A stretch of DNA of 64,000 nt, from NCBI RefSeq assembly GCF_019396385.1, contig NZ_JAHKRN010000011.1:124001-188000 (forward strand). Direction: 5' to 3'. Position numbers and translations under genes: made by a program. The notes below the pieces were generated by a model. That model ran no database searches and was not told where the DNA came from. It was given only the letters and a program-made list of their open reading frames with translations. Below are positions 17,019-25,400 of the stretch, piece after piece. How positions within the stretch are numbered: position 1 is the stretch's first letter; each line of letters starts with the position of its first letter. This DNA is from Nonomuraea harbinensis (GTDB lineage: Bacteria > Actinomycetota > Actinomycetes > Streptosporangiales > Streptosporangiaceae).

Positions 17019-17579
17019 TCAGACGTACAGGCGGGTGAGATGCTCGACGAGCGTGATCAGCACGTGCTTGCACGACTGCCGCTCCCGCGCGTCGCAGTCG
17101 ACCAGCGGGATGCCGGGCGACAGGTCCAGCGCCTCGCGCACGGCGTCCAGCGACGGGCCGCCCGCGAAGCGGTTGACCGCGACCACGAACGGCATGTCGT
17201 GGTGTTCCAGCCGGTCGATCGAGTAGAACGAGTCCTCCAGGCGGCGGGTGTCGACCAGCACGACCGCCCCCAGGCTGCCGGCGAACAGCTGGTCCCAGAC
17301 GAACCAGAACCGCTCCTGGCCGGGCGCCCCGAACAGGTAGAGCACGGTGCTGTCGCTGACCGTGATGCGCCCGAAGTCGAAGGCCACGGTGGTGGTGGTC
17401 TTGGTGCGGACCCGGCTCGCGTCGTCGATGCCCACGCTCGCCTCGGTCATCACCTCTTCGGTGCTCAGCGGGCGGATCTCGCTCACGGAGCCCACCATGG
17501 TGGTCTTGCCCACGCCGAACCCGCCCACGACCACGATCTTCATCGCGTCCGCGGCGGAGTCGCGCAGCGGCGTCCGCAC
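17019..17579 (-). CDS. cvnD: Conservon GTP-binding protein (CvnD-like)
   Basis: 186 residues from a GTG at 17579; a TTG at 17609 overlapping cvnC is also possible. The P-loop is KIVVVGGFGVGKTTMVG, the switch Thr region is RTKTTTTVAFDFG, and the G3 box is LYLFGAPGQERFW. The G4 box is VNRF instead of NKxD, as is usual in this ATP/GTP-binding family. In conservons this protein is thought to act with the roadblock protein as a small-GTPase module at the membrane, downstream of the kinase. Confidence 0.9.
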   Translation of the reverse strand: MRTPLRDSAADAMKIVVVGGFGVGKTTMVGSVSEIRPLSTEEVMTEASVGIDDASRVRTKTTTTVAFDFGRITVSDSTVLYLFGAPGQERFWFVWDQLFAGSLGAVVLVDTRRLEDSFYSIDRLEHHDMPFVVAVNRFAGGPSLDAVREALDLSPGIPLVDCDARERQSCKHVLITLVEHLTRLYV

Positions 17580-17589
17580 GGGGGTCTCG

Positions 17590-17946
17590 TCAGAGGTCGT
17601 TGAGCGCAACGAGCACCTGCCTCAGGATGTCCGGATCCGGCTTGCCCGCCGTGGCGCCGGCGGAGGGATGGCGTACGGTGATGCGGCCCGTGTCGAGCAG
17701 GTCGCGCAGCAGGATCTTCACCACGCTGACCGGCAGCCGCAGCTCCGCGGAGATCTCCACCACGGCCGTCGGGCGGCGGGCCAGCTGGAGGATCTTGACA
17801 TGCTCCGACTGCATGCCCGGGACCGGCTCGCACTCGCTGACGATGAGCGAGACCGAGTCGAACGCGGTCTCGTCGGCGCGGGTGCGGCCCCCGGTGACCG
17901 TGTAGAGGCGGTCCGGGCTCTCCCGGTCGATCGGGCGCCGGTTCAC
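17590..17946 (-). CDS. cvnC: Conservon DUF742 protein (CvnC-like)
   Basis: 118 residues, a typical DUF742 length. Visible family features are DRLYTVTGGRT near the N-terminus, a winged-helix-like part (ILQLARRPTAVVEISAELRLPVSVVKILLRDLLDTG), and a terminal DILRQVLVALNDL. The GTG start overlaps the cvnB stop by 4 nt. Its role is as partner in the conservon complex; the exact biochemistry is unknown. Confidence 0.92.
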   Translation of the reverse strand: MNRRPIDRESPDRLYTVTGGRTRADETAFDSVSLIVSECEPVPGMQSEHVKILQLARRPTAVVEISAELRLPVSVVKILLRDLLDTGRITVRHPSAGATAGKPDPDILRQVLVALNDL

Positions 17947-18371
17947 GAGGCGTCGCCCTCGGCCGGTCTGGGCGCCGCGGTGAGGTACACCCCGATCTGC
18001 TCGACCAGCTCGTTCATGTTGTGCGCGATCAGCCCGACCTCGCCGTCCTCCTCGGCGACCACCGCCAGGTGGGCGCCCTCTCCGGCGGGCACGATGAGCA
18101 GCAGCCCACCGGCGAACTCCACCATCGCCTGCCCGGCGCCGATCGCGTCGCCGAACTCGGCCGAGGCGCTCAGCGACAGGCTCTGGATCCCGGCGGACAG
18201 CGCCGAGAGCTGGTCGGCCCTGTCCCTGGTGAGGCCGCTGCTGTAGCTCATCTTGAGCCCGTCCCTGGTCAGGACCAGGACGTACCTGATGCCGGGGGTC
18301 CGGTCCTTGAGGCTCTCCAGCAGCCCGTCAATGGTGCGATCCGTGGTACGCGATGCGTCGATAGTGCTCAT
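17943..18371 (-). CDS. cvnB: Conservon roadblock/LC7 protein (CvnB-like)
   Basis: 142 residues with the roadblock/LC7 alpha-beta fold: TIDGLLESLKDRTPGIRYVLVLTRDGLKMSYSSG, then ADQLSALSAGIQSLS and the GGLLLIVPAGEGAHLAVVA strands. Such proteins are GTPase-activating or scaffold partners of the CvnD GTPase. It sits between the kinase and cvnC, in the standard order. Confidence 0.93.
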   Translation of the reverse strand: MSTIDASRTTDRTIDGLLESLKDRTPGIRYVLVLTRDGLKMSYSSGLTRDRADQLSALSAGIQSLSLSASAEFGDAIGAGQAMVEFAGGLLLIVPAGEGAHLAVVAEEDGEVGLIAHNMNELVEQIGVYLTAAPRPAEGDAS

Positions 18372-18453
18372 CGAAACGCGGGGCGTCCGCCCGGGGGCGG
18401 CCCCTGCCTCCTATCTGAGATCCAAGTGGTCCGGTGCTCGCTGCGCCCGGGGT

Positions 18454-20046
18454 CTAGGAGTCGCCGGAGGCCGGATCGGCGGGACGCCCGCGACCGCCCG
18501 CCTGGCGGAACGCGGCGAACCTGGCCGCCGCCTCGCGCCCGTCGCGTTGCGGCTTGACCGCCGTCGCCGGTCGCGACCCGGTGGCCTCGGCGAGCGTCTG
18601 GCCGCGCCGCCGCCGCGGCAGCGACTCCTCGGCCTCCTCGGCGGGCGCGGCCTGGGCGGGCACGGCCGCGGCCACCAGGGCGGGGCGGGCCTGCCGCTCG
18701 ATCGCGGCCGGCGGCTCGGGGGCGGTCCTGGGCTGGGTGATGAGCACGCGGGGGATCAGCATCACGACACCGGTGCCGCCTCTGGCCGACGGACGGAAGC
18801 TGACCGTGAGGCCGTACTTGTCGACCAGCCGGCCCACCACGGCCAGGCCCAGCCGGGTGCCGGACAGCGTGCGCAGGTCGAGCGGCTCGGAGACGAGCTT
18901 GGCGGCGTGCTGGCGCTCGCGGGGCCGCATGCCGAGGCCGCTGTCCTCGATCGTGACCACCATGCCGGCGTCCTCCTCGTCCACGTACACGTGCACCTCG
19001 GTGCCGTGCGCGGAGAAGGTGGCGGCGTTGTCCATGAGCTCGGCCAGCGCGTGCATCACGCCTTCGGCGGCGTACCCGACCACGGCGGCCGTGCTGGTGG
19101 AGTGGACGCGGACGCGCTGGTAGGCGCTGATGCGGCCCATCGCGCCGCGCAGGACGCTCTCCATCACGATCGGCCGGGTCCACCTGCGGCCGGAGCGGCC
19201 GCCGCTGAGCAGGGCGATGTTGTCGGCCAGCCGGCCGAGCTGGGAGACGCGGTGGTCCAGGTCGAGCAGGTCGGCGAAGACCTCCTCCTGGTCGCCGTAC
19301 TGCTCCTCCAGGTCGCGCAGCTGCGCCAGCAGGCTGGTGGCCTGGGCCTGCACCCGGGCCGCGGCCCCGGCGCAGGCGGCCATCACGGCGGCGCCCCTGC
19401 GGTCGCCCTCGGAGAGCTGCTGGGCCGTCTCGGCGAGCAGGTCGCGCAGCGGCGCGTGCACGGGCTGGCGCACCTCGGCGAGCGCGGAGGTGACCGGCTT
19501 GCGCTCCACCTGGATCTGCCTGACCAGCTCGGGCAGCGTGTCGCGGGTGAGCGTGACGATCTCCGACTCGGTGGCCGAGCGGGACGCGTGCGCGATGGCC
19601 CGCTCGCGTTCGAGCCCGTCGAGCTCGTTCGCGGTGGCCTTCAGCAGCTGTTGCAACGGTCCATCGGGAGGCTGCGGCAGGCGGGAGAGCGCGTCGGGGA
19701 CGGACCCGCCGCCGCGCATCTGGCGGCCGAGCGCCGGCAGCGTGTCCTCGGCCACCCGGGCGATCTCGCGCTCCAGCCGGGCGACCCGGGCGGCGGCGGC
19801 CCTGGCCTGCTCGCGCAGCCGGCGGCCGGTGGCGACATGGTGGGCGATGACGGCGGCGGCGGCGGTCAGCAGCACCGCGCAGAGCCCGCCGGTGATCGCC
19901 ATCACCCCGCGGGCGTCGGCCGGCGTGGCGAACACGGCCCACAGCCACAGGCAGGCCGCCACGACCATGGTGCCCAGGGCGGTGACCACCATGAGCTCTC
20001 GCGGGGCAAGATCGCGTCGCGTTCGAAGAGGTACGTCTGCTGGCAT
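18454..20046 (-). CDS. cvnA: Conservon sensor histidine kinase (CvnA-like, nitrate/sulfonate-sensor type)
   Basis: 530 residues. Two N-terminal membrane helices (LMVVTALGTMVVAACLWLW and AITGGLCAVLLTAAAAVIAHHV) are followed by a long coiled-coil region. The HATPase domain has ELMDNAATFSAHGTEV as N box and TIEDSGLGMRPRE and LGLAVVGRLVDKYG as glycine boxes. The C-terminal 100 residues are Pro/Ala/Arg-rich and low-complexity. No response regulator follows; the kinase is the first gene of a conservon, as in Streptomyces. Confidence 0.92.
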   Translation of the reverse strand: MPADVPLRTRRDLAPRELMVVTALGTMVVAACLWLWAVFATPADARGVMAITGGLCAVLLTAAAAVIAHHVATGRRLREQARAAAARVARLEREIARVAEDTLPALGRQMRGGGSVPDALSRLPQPPDGPLQQLLKATANELDGLERERAIAHASRSATESEIVTLTRDTLPELVRQIQVERKPVTSALAEVRQPVHAPLRDLLAETAQQLSEGDRRGAAVMAACAGAAARVQAQATSLLAQLRDLEEQYGDQEEVFADLLDLDHRVSQLGRLADNIALLSGGRSGRRWTRPIVMESVLRGAMGRISAYQRVRVHSTSTAAVVGYAAEGVMHALAELMDNAATFSAHGTEVHVYVDEEDAGMVVTIEDSGLGMRPRERQHAAKLVSEPLDLRTLSGTRLGLAVVGRLVDKYGLTVSFRPSARGGTGVVMLIPRVLITQPRTAPEPPAAIERQARPALVAAAVPAQAAPAEEAEESLPRRRRGQTLAEATGSRPATAVKPQRDGREAAARFAAFRQAGGRGRPADPASGDS

Positions 20047-20205
20047 CCGCGGTCCTCGGGGGGTCGGTACTGCTGCTCCCCGTGCAGCAGAGGCTTACTG
20101 TTACCGCTCCGTGACAGAGTGCGAACGGGAACAGGCGCTTACCGTAGCACCACGAGTATCAGAGACAACAGGCAAAACGCCCGCTTCACTTCAACCCACC
20201 AGTAG

Positions 20206-20221
20206 TCAACTCAAAAGTTGA
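20206..20221. promoter_or_regulatory. Small palindrome upstream of the conservon
   Basis: TCAACT-CAAA-AGTTGA is a perfect 6-bp inverted repeat 160 nt upstream of cvnA and just past the end of the next minus-strand gene. It could be an operator or part of a weak terminator; there is no T-run. The remaining spacer 20047-20249 shows nothing else that I can name. Confidence 0.3.
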
Positions 20222-20249
20222 GATATCGGGCCAATGACTTTCCTAGCGG

Positions 20250-20642
20250 TCAGCGGTCGAACCAGCGCGCGGCGGCGGGCGTGAACAGCATGGCGACGAC
20301 GAACGTGGGGATGAGCACGTTCAACGACAGGAACGACAGGGTGCCGAGCTTGGCATCGGCCCACTCCACCACCAGCCAGCCCGCGATCAGGACCGCCTGG
20401 AGCGCCGCCGCGCCCCATCGCACCCGCCGCTCCCGCCTGGGGAACCGCGCCATCACCCACCCGGTCAGCCCCAGGAGCACCGCCGCCACGGCGACGAGGC
20501 CCCAGAACTGAGGGAGCATCATGGCCAGCGCCCCGCCGAAGCCCACGGCCAGCCCGATCAACCCGAACGCCATCTGGAGCGTCAACCCGACATACGCGGC
20601 CTGCACGGTGAACGGCCAGCCCGTGGACTTGGCGTCGGTCAT
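20250..20642 (-). CDS. Four-helix membrane protein of unknown function
   Basis: 130 residues from the ATG at 20642 (a GTG at 20651 is also possible). Hydrophobic helices are YVGLTLQMAFGLIGLAVGF, LPQFWGLVAVAAVLLGLTGWV, ALQAVLIAGWLVVEWA and LNVLIPTFVVAMLF. There are no recognisable motifs. It is a single gene between the conservon and a TetR gene. Confidence 0.6.
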   Translation of the reverse strand: MTDAKSTGWPFTVQAAYVGLTLQMAFGLIGLAVGFGGALAMMLPQFWGLVAVAAVLLGLTGWVMARFPRRERRVRWGAAALQAVLIAGWLVVEWADAKLGTLSFLSLNVLIPTFVVAMLFTPAAARWFDR

Positions 20643-20697
20643 GCTGATCACTGTAGACGGGGGTTCCCGAGCGAAATAGCGATCCTTCTCTATATTT

Positions 20698-21276
20698 TCA
20701 GCCCGCCACCGCGATGGCGCAACTGGTCACCAGGTCCTCGGCGTAGGCGGGGAGCGGGGTGCCGGCGGACTGGTGGCGGCGGACGGTGGCGTAGGGGATG
20801 TCGACGGCCGCCAGCGTCAGGCGTTCGAGGTCGTACGGGGAGCTCCTGCCCAGGCGGGCGGCCAGGGCGTGCAGGGCGGCGGTGACCCGGCCGTTCGCGG
20901 CGGCGAGCTGGGCGCGGGCCTCCCCGGGCCAGTGCGGGTGGTCGAAGTCGGCCGGTCCGTACAGCAGGACGCGGGCCTCGTGCGGGTGGGCGCGGGACCA
21001 GGCGATCACGTGGCGCGCCGCGGCGGGGGCGGCCTGCGCGGGCGGGTCGGTGTCGAGTGCGTCGAGGAATCCCCGCTGGAAGCGGCCGACCGTGCGCAGC
21101 CAGAGCGCCGCCAGGAGGGCGGGGCGGCCGGGGAATCGGTGGTAGACCGAGCCGCTCGGGGCGCCGGCGGCGCGGGCCACGGCGGTCATGGTGACGGCGC
21201 CGGGGCCGCCGGTCGTCACCAGCTCGGCTGCGGCGTCCAGCAGCCGGTCCACGTCGTGGCGAGGCGGTCGTCCCAT
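20698..21276 (-). CDS. TetR-family transcriptional regulator
   Basis: 192 residues. The helix-turn-helix is LLDAAAELVTTGGPGAVTMTAVARAAGAPSGSVYHRFPGRPALLAALW (about residues 10-57). The SGSVYHRF recognition helix is canonical. It is divergent from a DUF2867 gene, with a palindrome in the 56-bp spacer. It probably represses itself and that neighbour. Confidence 0.92.
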   Translation of the reverse strand: MGRPPRHDVDRLLDAAAELVTTGGPGAVTMTAVARAAGAPSGSVYHRFPGRPALLAALWLRTVGRFQRGFLDALDTDPPAQAAPAAARHVIAWSRAHPHEARVLLYGPADFDHPHWPGEARAQLAAANGRVTAALHALAARLGRSSPYDLERLTLAAVDIPYATVRRHQSAGTPLPAYAEDLVTSCAIAVAG

Positions 21277-21303
21277 GGCGTCGAGCGTAGCCGCGCGTTA
21301 TTG

Positions 21304-21319
21304 TAGAGAGAAGTCTCTA
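21304..21319. promoter_or_regulatory. Palindromic operator between TetR and DUF2867 genes
   Basis: TAGAGA-GAAG-TCTCTA is a perfect 6-bp inverted repeat with a 4-nt centre, located 28 nt from the TetR start and 14 nt from the DUF2867 start. Its place in a short divergent spacer makes it the likely TetR operator. Confidence 0.65.
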
Positions 21320-21332
21320 AAAAGGAGGGCGC

Positions 21333-21824
21333 ATGCTGTCGACGCTCATGGAACGGGCCGACTTCGTGGACGAGGTCGCCGTCGAAGGAGGGGGCGGGTT
21401 GCGCGCGTTCGCCGCCGGGGCGCTGGGCTGGGAGCCGTGGTGGGTGCGCGGGCTCTTCAGGGCGCGGTCGGTGTTCGCGCGGCTGCTCCGCACGGCACAC
21501 CCCGACGTGCGGCCCGGATCGGGCGGGATGCGACCCGAGGAGATCCCGTTCACGCCGGGGCGCAGGATCGGGTTCTTCACCGTGGTCGGCGGCGAGGAAG
21601 GCCGTGAGCTGGTGCTGGAGGCGAGCGACTCGCACCTCGCGGCCTTCCTGGCGATCGTCGCCGACGACGCGGGCGGCGGACGGACCAGGTTCCGCATGAT
21701 CACCGTGGCGCGCTGCCACGGGTGGACCGGCCGGATCTACCTCACGGTGATCCGGCCCGTCCACTACGTGGTGATTCGCGGCATGGCACGCGCGGGCCTC
21801 GCCGCCTCGGCGACCACCCCCTGA
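21333..21824 (+). CDS. DUF2867 protein
   Basis: 163 residues. The pattern of a compact alpha/beta domain with RIGFFTVVGGEEGRELVLEASDSHLAAFLAIV and RFRMITVARCHGWTGRIYLTVIRPVHYVVI matches DUF2867, whose C-terminal half resembles lipid- or hydrophobic-ligand-binding (SRPBCC-like) folds. AAAAAGGAGG lies just upstream of the ATG at 21333, a strong ribosome-binding site. It is under the divergent TetR. Confidence 0.8.
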   Translation: MLSTLMERADFVDEVAVEGGGGLRAFAAGALGWEPWWVRGLFRARSVFARLLRTAHPDVRPGSGGMRPEEIPFTPGRRIGFFTVVGGEEGRELVLEASDSHLAAFLAIVADDAGGGRTRFRMITVARCHGWTGRIYLTVIRPVHYVVIRGMARAGLAASATTP

Positions 21825-21882
21825 CCGCTTGGCTCGGGGTCACCGGCGGGAAATGTCGGGGGCGTTTGGTACACAGGGACCC

Positions 21883-22239
21883 ATGGGTGTGAGCGTCGAC
21901 GAGTTTCTCGAACTGCTGAAGAGCCTGCCCGAAGTGCGCACGAGCGACGGGCCCGGCTGGGTCGCGATCAAGGTGCGGGGCAAGGGCTTCGGTTACCTGT
22001 GGGAGGACACCGAGACCGTCGGGCTCAAGTCGACGATCGAGGAGCAGCTGGCGCTGGTGGCCGAGCGGCCCGAGGTGTTCGAGGTGCAGTTCACCGCGGG
22101 GCGGTTCGGGTGGGTCGTGGTCCACCTCGACAAGATCGACTACGACGAGCTGTTCGAGCTGACCGCCGAGGCGTGGTGCCTGACCGCGCCGAAGCAGCTC
22201 GTCACCGCGTTCGAGGCCGCCCATAAAATAGGCGGTTAA
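21883..22239 (+). CDS. MmcQ/YjbR-family protein
   Basis: 118 residues from the ATG at 21883. The family pattern is visible: VDEFLELLKSLPEVRTSD, GWVAIKVRGKGFGYLWED, LVAERPEVFEVQFTAGRFGWVVVHLD and LFELTAEAWCLTAPKQLV. Proteins of this fold (CyaY-like) are called DNA-binding by annotation, but their role is uncertain. Its stop overlaps the next start (TAATG), so it is coupled to the acetyltransferase. Confidence 0.85.
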   Translation: MGVSVDEFLELLKSLPEVRTSDGPGWVAIKVRGKGFGYLWEDTETVGLKSTIEEQLALVAERPEVFEVQFTAGRFGWVVVHLDKIDYDELFELTAEAWCLTAPKQLVTAFEAAHKIGG

Positions 22240-22733
22240 TGGCACAGATCAGACTGCGGAAGTGGCGGGAGGATGACGCTCCGGTCGTGCTGCGTGCCTT
22301 CCGGGCGCCCGACCTGAGGCGGCAGAGCTCGTGGCCCGTCGTCACGCCGCAGGACGCGGTGGGATGGATCGCCTCCTGGGAGGGCGCCGGCCACGCCTTC
22401 GCCGTCACCCTCGACGGGCGGGTCGTCGGCAACGTCGCGGTGACCCGGATCGACCACCACGACACCGGCTGGGTCTCCTACTGGACGGTCCCCGAGGCGC
22501 GCGGGCGCGGGATCGCGGCTTCGGCCACCGACGAGCTGGCGCGCTGGGCGTTCGGCGAGCGCGGCCTGCACCGGCTGGAGCTGGGCCACCGCCTCGACAA
22601 CCCCGCCTCGTGCCGGGTCGCGGTCAAGGCGGGCTTCCTCCCGCAGGGCGTCGAACGCGGCAAGCTCCACCACGACGGGGCCCGCCACGACATCGAACGC
22701 CACACCCGCCTCGCCACCGACCCACCCGCCTGA
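22239..22733 (+). CDS. GNAT-family N-acetyltransferase (RimJ/RimL-like)
   Basis: 164 residues. It has the GNAT order: RLRKWREDDAPVVLRAF at the start, a beta-4 strand GWVSYWTVPEARGRGIAASATDELARWAF with the acetyl-CoA loop (ARGRGIA), and HRLELGHRLDNPASCRVAVKAGF typical of the RimJ/RimL branch. The ATG overlaps the upstream stop by 1 nt. The substrate is not predictable. Confidence 0.9.
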   Translation: MAQIRLRKWREDDAPVVLRAFRAPDLRRQSSWPVVTPQDAVGWIASWEGAGHAFAVTLDGRVVGNVAVTRIDHHDTGWVSYWTVPEARGRGIAASATDELARWAFGERGLHRLELGHRLDNPASCRVAVKAGFLPQGVERGKLHHDGARHDIERHTRLATDPPA

Positions 22734-22791
22734 CCCCCGCCCCACCACACCCACCGACCCCGTGGGATCGGCCATGGCCGCCCCGCGCCTT

Positions 22792-22910
22792 CGTCCACCC
22801 CGATTCAGGTCGGCCCCGTAGGGCTGGGTGCGTCCCCCCTGATCCGTGTCGGCCCGTGAGGGTTTGGGTGTGTCCACTCCGATCCGGTCGGTCACGTAGG
22901 GGCCTGGGTG
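22792..22910. repeat. Three tandem imperfect 39-40 bp repeats
   Basis: Units 22792-22830, 22831-22870 and 22871-22910 each start (C/T)GTCCNCNC, have GGTCGG or GTGTCGG at the middle, and end in a GGG-N3-6-GGGTG motif. They follow the acetyltransferase stop and precede the next gene. They are too diverged and too few for CRISPR. Their function, if any, is unknown; they may form GC-rich hairpins that end transcription. Confidence 0.65.
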
Positions 22911-22944
22911 GTCATGGGGATGGCGGGTGATCTACGCTGGGCGG

Positions 22945-23322
22945 GTGGACGGCGAGAGCCTGGCCGCGGCCGCCCTGCTGGCGGCCCTGGGCCGGGCGGC
23001 GGGGATCCTGTCCGAGTTACGGCATCCGTTCGTGCGCGGCCGTCCCTTCTCCTATGTGGTGCCGCCCGCCGGCGTGCGCACCGGCGCCGCCTTCATGTTG
23101 CCCGACGGGCGCGAGGTGACGTTCGCCGTGCTCGTCGCGGCGTCGGGGAACGGGTTCCGCGTCGAGGGCGGCGTGACCGTGGAGGACGAGGCGCTGGTCG
23201 AGCTGCCCGCCAGACATGTCCCCGAGGTGCGCGGGGCGCTGGCGCTGCTGGACGAGTACGCGGCCGAGGTGGGGGAGCGGGCCGGGGCGCTCCTCGATAA
23301 CCTGTTGGACGAAATTGTATAG
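22945..23322 (+). CDS. Conserved hypothetical protein, leaderless start
   Basis: 125 residues from the GTG at 22945. A TACGCT hexamer ends 7 nt before it, the classic leaderless spacing; a GTG at 22927 is in frame but lies upstream of that hexamer. The protein is acidic alpha/beta with VPPAGVRTGAAFMLPDGREVTFAVLVAASG in the centre and an amphipathic helix at the end. I recognise no family. Its stop codon lies in the promoter of the exporter gene that follows. Confidence 0.55.
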   Translation: MDGESLAAAALLAALGRAAGILSELRHPFVRGRPFSYVVPPAGVRTGAAFMLPDGREVTFAVLVAASGNGFRVEGGVTVEDEALVELPARHVPEVRGALALLDEYAAEVGERAGALLDNLLDEIV

Positions 23323-23333
23323 TTGTCAGACAA
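23323..23333. promoter_or_regulatory. GntR-type operator overlapping the exporter start
   Basis: TTGTC-A-GACAA is a perfect palindrome directly after a TATAGT -10-like hexamer (23318-23323) and ends on the first base of the exporter ATG. Bound protein would cover the transcription start. The GntR/FCD regulator two genes further on is the obvious candidate to bind it. Confidence 0.65.
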
Positions 23334-24229
23334 TGTCTGGCATGAAGAATGGCCCGCTCTCCGTCGTCGCGGCCGCCGTGCTCTGGGGGACCGCCGGCAC
23401 CGCGGGCCTGCTCGTCTCGGCCGACTCCGTCGCCCTGGCCGCCGCCCGGCTGGTCATCGGCGGGGCCGCGCTGGCGCTGCTCGCCCGGTCCGGGCTCAGG
23501 ACGGCGCTCCGCCCGGGGCTGCTGCTGGCCGCCGTGGCCGTGGCCGCCTACCAGCTCTGCTTCTTCGCCGCCGTCGCGCGCACCGGCGTGGCGATCGGCA
23601 CGGTGGTGGCGATCGGCAGCGGGCCCGTCTTCACCGGGCTGCTCTCCTGGGCGCTGCACCGGCAGCGGCCCAGCCCGCGCTGGGCGGCGGCCACCGCCGC
23701 GGCCGTGGCCGGATGCGTCGCGCTGATCGTCGGCGGCGGGGCCGAGGCTGGCGGTCAGGTCGTGTCCGGGGTGCTGCTGGCGCTGCTCGGCGGACTGCTC
23801 TACGCGTTCTACGCGGTCAGCGCGGCCGGCGCGATCAGTGCGGGCGCGGAGTCGAACGCGGTCATGGGGGTGCTGTTCGGCGGGGCCGCGGTGATCATGC
23901 TGCCGGTCCTGCTCTGGCAGGGCGTGGGCTGGCTCGGTGAGCCCCGCGGCCTGCTCGCCGCCCTCTATCTGGGGGTGGGGACGACCGCGCTGTCCTACTT
24001 CCTGTACGGGAGAGGGCTGCGGACCACGCCGGTGGCCACGGCCGCCACGCTGGCGCTGGCCGAGCCTGCGGTGGCGGCGCTGCTCGGCCTCGTGGTGCTG
24101 GGCGAGCGGCTGGCCCCGGTCTCGGTGGCGGGGCTGGCCCTGCTGGCGATCAGCCTGGTGGCGGTGGCCCTGCCGGAGAGGCGGCGGGTGATCGTACGAG
24201 AGGGGTCGGAGGCCCCGGCGGGGCGTTAG
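23333..24229 (+). CDS. EamA/DMT-family transporter
   Basis: 298 residues from the ATG at 23333. Ten hydrophobic helices form two EamA repeats (SVVAAAVLWGTAGTAG opens the first, VVSGVLLALLGGLLYAFYAVS the second). The TPVATAATLALAEPAVAALLGLVVLGE stretch is typical of drug/metabolite exporters. It is probably leaderless, with the TATAGT box 9 nt before the ATG and an operator between. The regulator gene follows immediately; the substrate is unknown. Confidence 0.9.
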   Translation: MSGMKNGPLSVVAAAVLWGTAGTAGLLVSADSVALAAARLVIGGAALALLARSGLRTALRPGLLLAAVAVAAYQLCFFAAVARTGVAIGTVVAIGSGPVFTGLLSWALHRQRPSPRWAAATAAAVAGCVALIVGGGAEAGGQVVSGVLLALLGGLLYAFYAVSAAGAISAGAESNAVMGVLFGGAAVIMLPVLLWQGVGWLGEPRGLLAALYLGVGTTALSYFLYGRGLRTTPVATAATLALAEPAVAALLGLVVLGERLAPVSVAGLALLAISLVAVALPERRRVIVREGSEAPAGR

Positions 24230-24239
24230 AGTCGCACCC

Positions 24240-24860
24240 GTGCGGACCCCGATCAGACCCGTCTCCGCCGTCGGCGCGCTCGTCGACGCGCTGCGCGGCC
24301 GTGTGCTGTCCGGCGAGATCGAGCCCGGCACGCCGCTGCCCGAGCAGGAGATCGCCGCCGCCTACGGGGTGGCGCGGCCGACGGTGCGCGAGGCGCTGGC
24401 CCGGCTGGTCCACGAAGGGCTGCTCCGGCGGGAGCGCAACCGCAGCGCCTACGTCCCCGAGGTGACGCCGGCCGATCTGGACGACCTGATGTTCGTGCGA
24501 CGGCCGCTGGAGGGCCTGATGGCGGATGCGCTGGCCGGGCGGCGGGTGGCCGAGGCCGACGCGGCGCTCGGCAGGATGGCCGCGCTCGACCCCGGCGCGC
24601 CGTGGTCGGAGTCGGTGGCGGAGCACATGGCGCTGCACGAGGCGCTGATCGAGGCGGTGGGCAGCCCCCGGCTGGTGCGGCTCTACGGCGCGCTGGCGGC
24701 CGAGACCCGGCTCGGGCTGGTGCGGCTGCGCCGGGTCTACGAAGACAGGGACGTGCTGGTGCGCGAGCACCGCGAGCTGCTCGACGCCATCGCGACCGGC
24801 CCGGCCGACGCCGCCCGCGCGGCCGTGGCGGCGCACCTCTCCCATACCTGGGGTGCCTGA
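24240..24860 (+). CDS. GntR-family regulator, FCD (FadR-like) type
   Basis: 206 residues from the GTG at 24240. TAGAGT at 24227-24232, which contains the exporter's stop codon, ends 7 nt before this GTG, so the gene likely has its own leaderless promoter. The winged helix is IEPGTPLPEQEIAAAYGVARPTVREALARLVHEGLLRRERNRSAYV. The FCD domain follows, with metal- or ligand-binding His and Asp residues (EHMALHEALIEA, EHRELLDAI, HLSHTW). It probably regulates the upstream exporter through the TTGTCAGACAA palindrome. Confidence 0.9.
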   Translation: MRTPIRPVSAVGALVDALRGRVLSGEIEPGTPLPEQEIAAAYGVARPTVREALARLVHEGLLRRERNRSAYVPEVTPADLDDLMFVRRPLEGLMADALAGRRVAEADAALGRMAALDPGAPWSESVAEHMALHEALIEAVGSPRLVRLYGALAAETRLGLVRLRRVYEDRDVLVREHRELLDAIATGPADAARAAVAAHLSHTWGA

Positions 24861-24923
24861 GCAGGCGGCCCGGTACGCGCGAACCCTTGCGGGACAGCCC
24901 CCGAACTCGCAAGAATCGCGGCC

Positions 24924-25274
24924 ATGCACGGCAATCCGATGCCGGACTCCTACGTGTACGTCACGGAAGAGGGCGTCACCCGTCACTACGCCGACGGGAG
25001 CGTCGAGGCCCTCGCGTGGGAGGACGTGGTGGAGGTCCGTGTGGTCACCGAGACGGACTCCGACGTCCTTTACGTTCTTCTCGACCGCGACGGCGAGGGA
25101 TGCGTGGTGCCGCGTTCGGCGACGGACGCGACATTTCTCGCCCGGTTACGTTACCTGCCCGATTTCGACCTCGACCGGTTGACGATGGCGAGCGACGCGC
25201 AGCACGACGGGGTTGTGGTCGTGTGGCGGAGCCCCGATCCGCCGTCCGCATTGCCGGATCTGGAATACGACTAG
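24924..25274 (+). CDS. Conserved hypothetical protein
   Basis: 116 residues, acidic and rich in beta strands (SYVYVTEEGVTRHYADGSVEALAWEDVVEVRVVTET). It has no signal peptide or membrane helix. The N-terminal pattern resembles small PH-like or bPH domains, but I cannot confirm that. AAGAAT lies 7 nt before the ATG, again a leaderless-like layout. It is the last gene before the polysaccharide locus. Confidence 0.55.
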   Translation: MHGNPMPDSYVYVTEEGVTRHYADGSVEALAWEDVVEVRVVTETDSDVLYVLLDRDGEGCVVPRSATDATFLARLRYLPDFDLDRLTMASDAQHDGVVVVWRSPDPPSALPDLEYD

Positions 25275-25400
25275 CGGTTTTGCCGCGCCGTAATTCCGCA
25301 GGAATATGGCCGTAATGCCATGATTTACCACCCTCAAGAGATCACTTGTGGATCGTTCCGTCAAGCCCTGACGGCCGCTGACCTTCGTCCGATTGTGGAC

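Noticed and set aside
22792..22910. CRISPR array
   Set aside because: Only three units, contiguous without spacers, and diverged from one another; no cas genes nearby.
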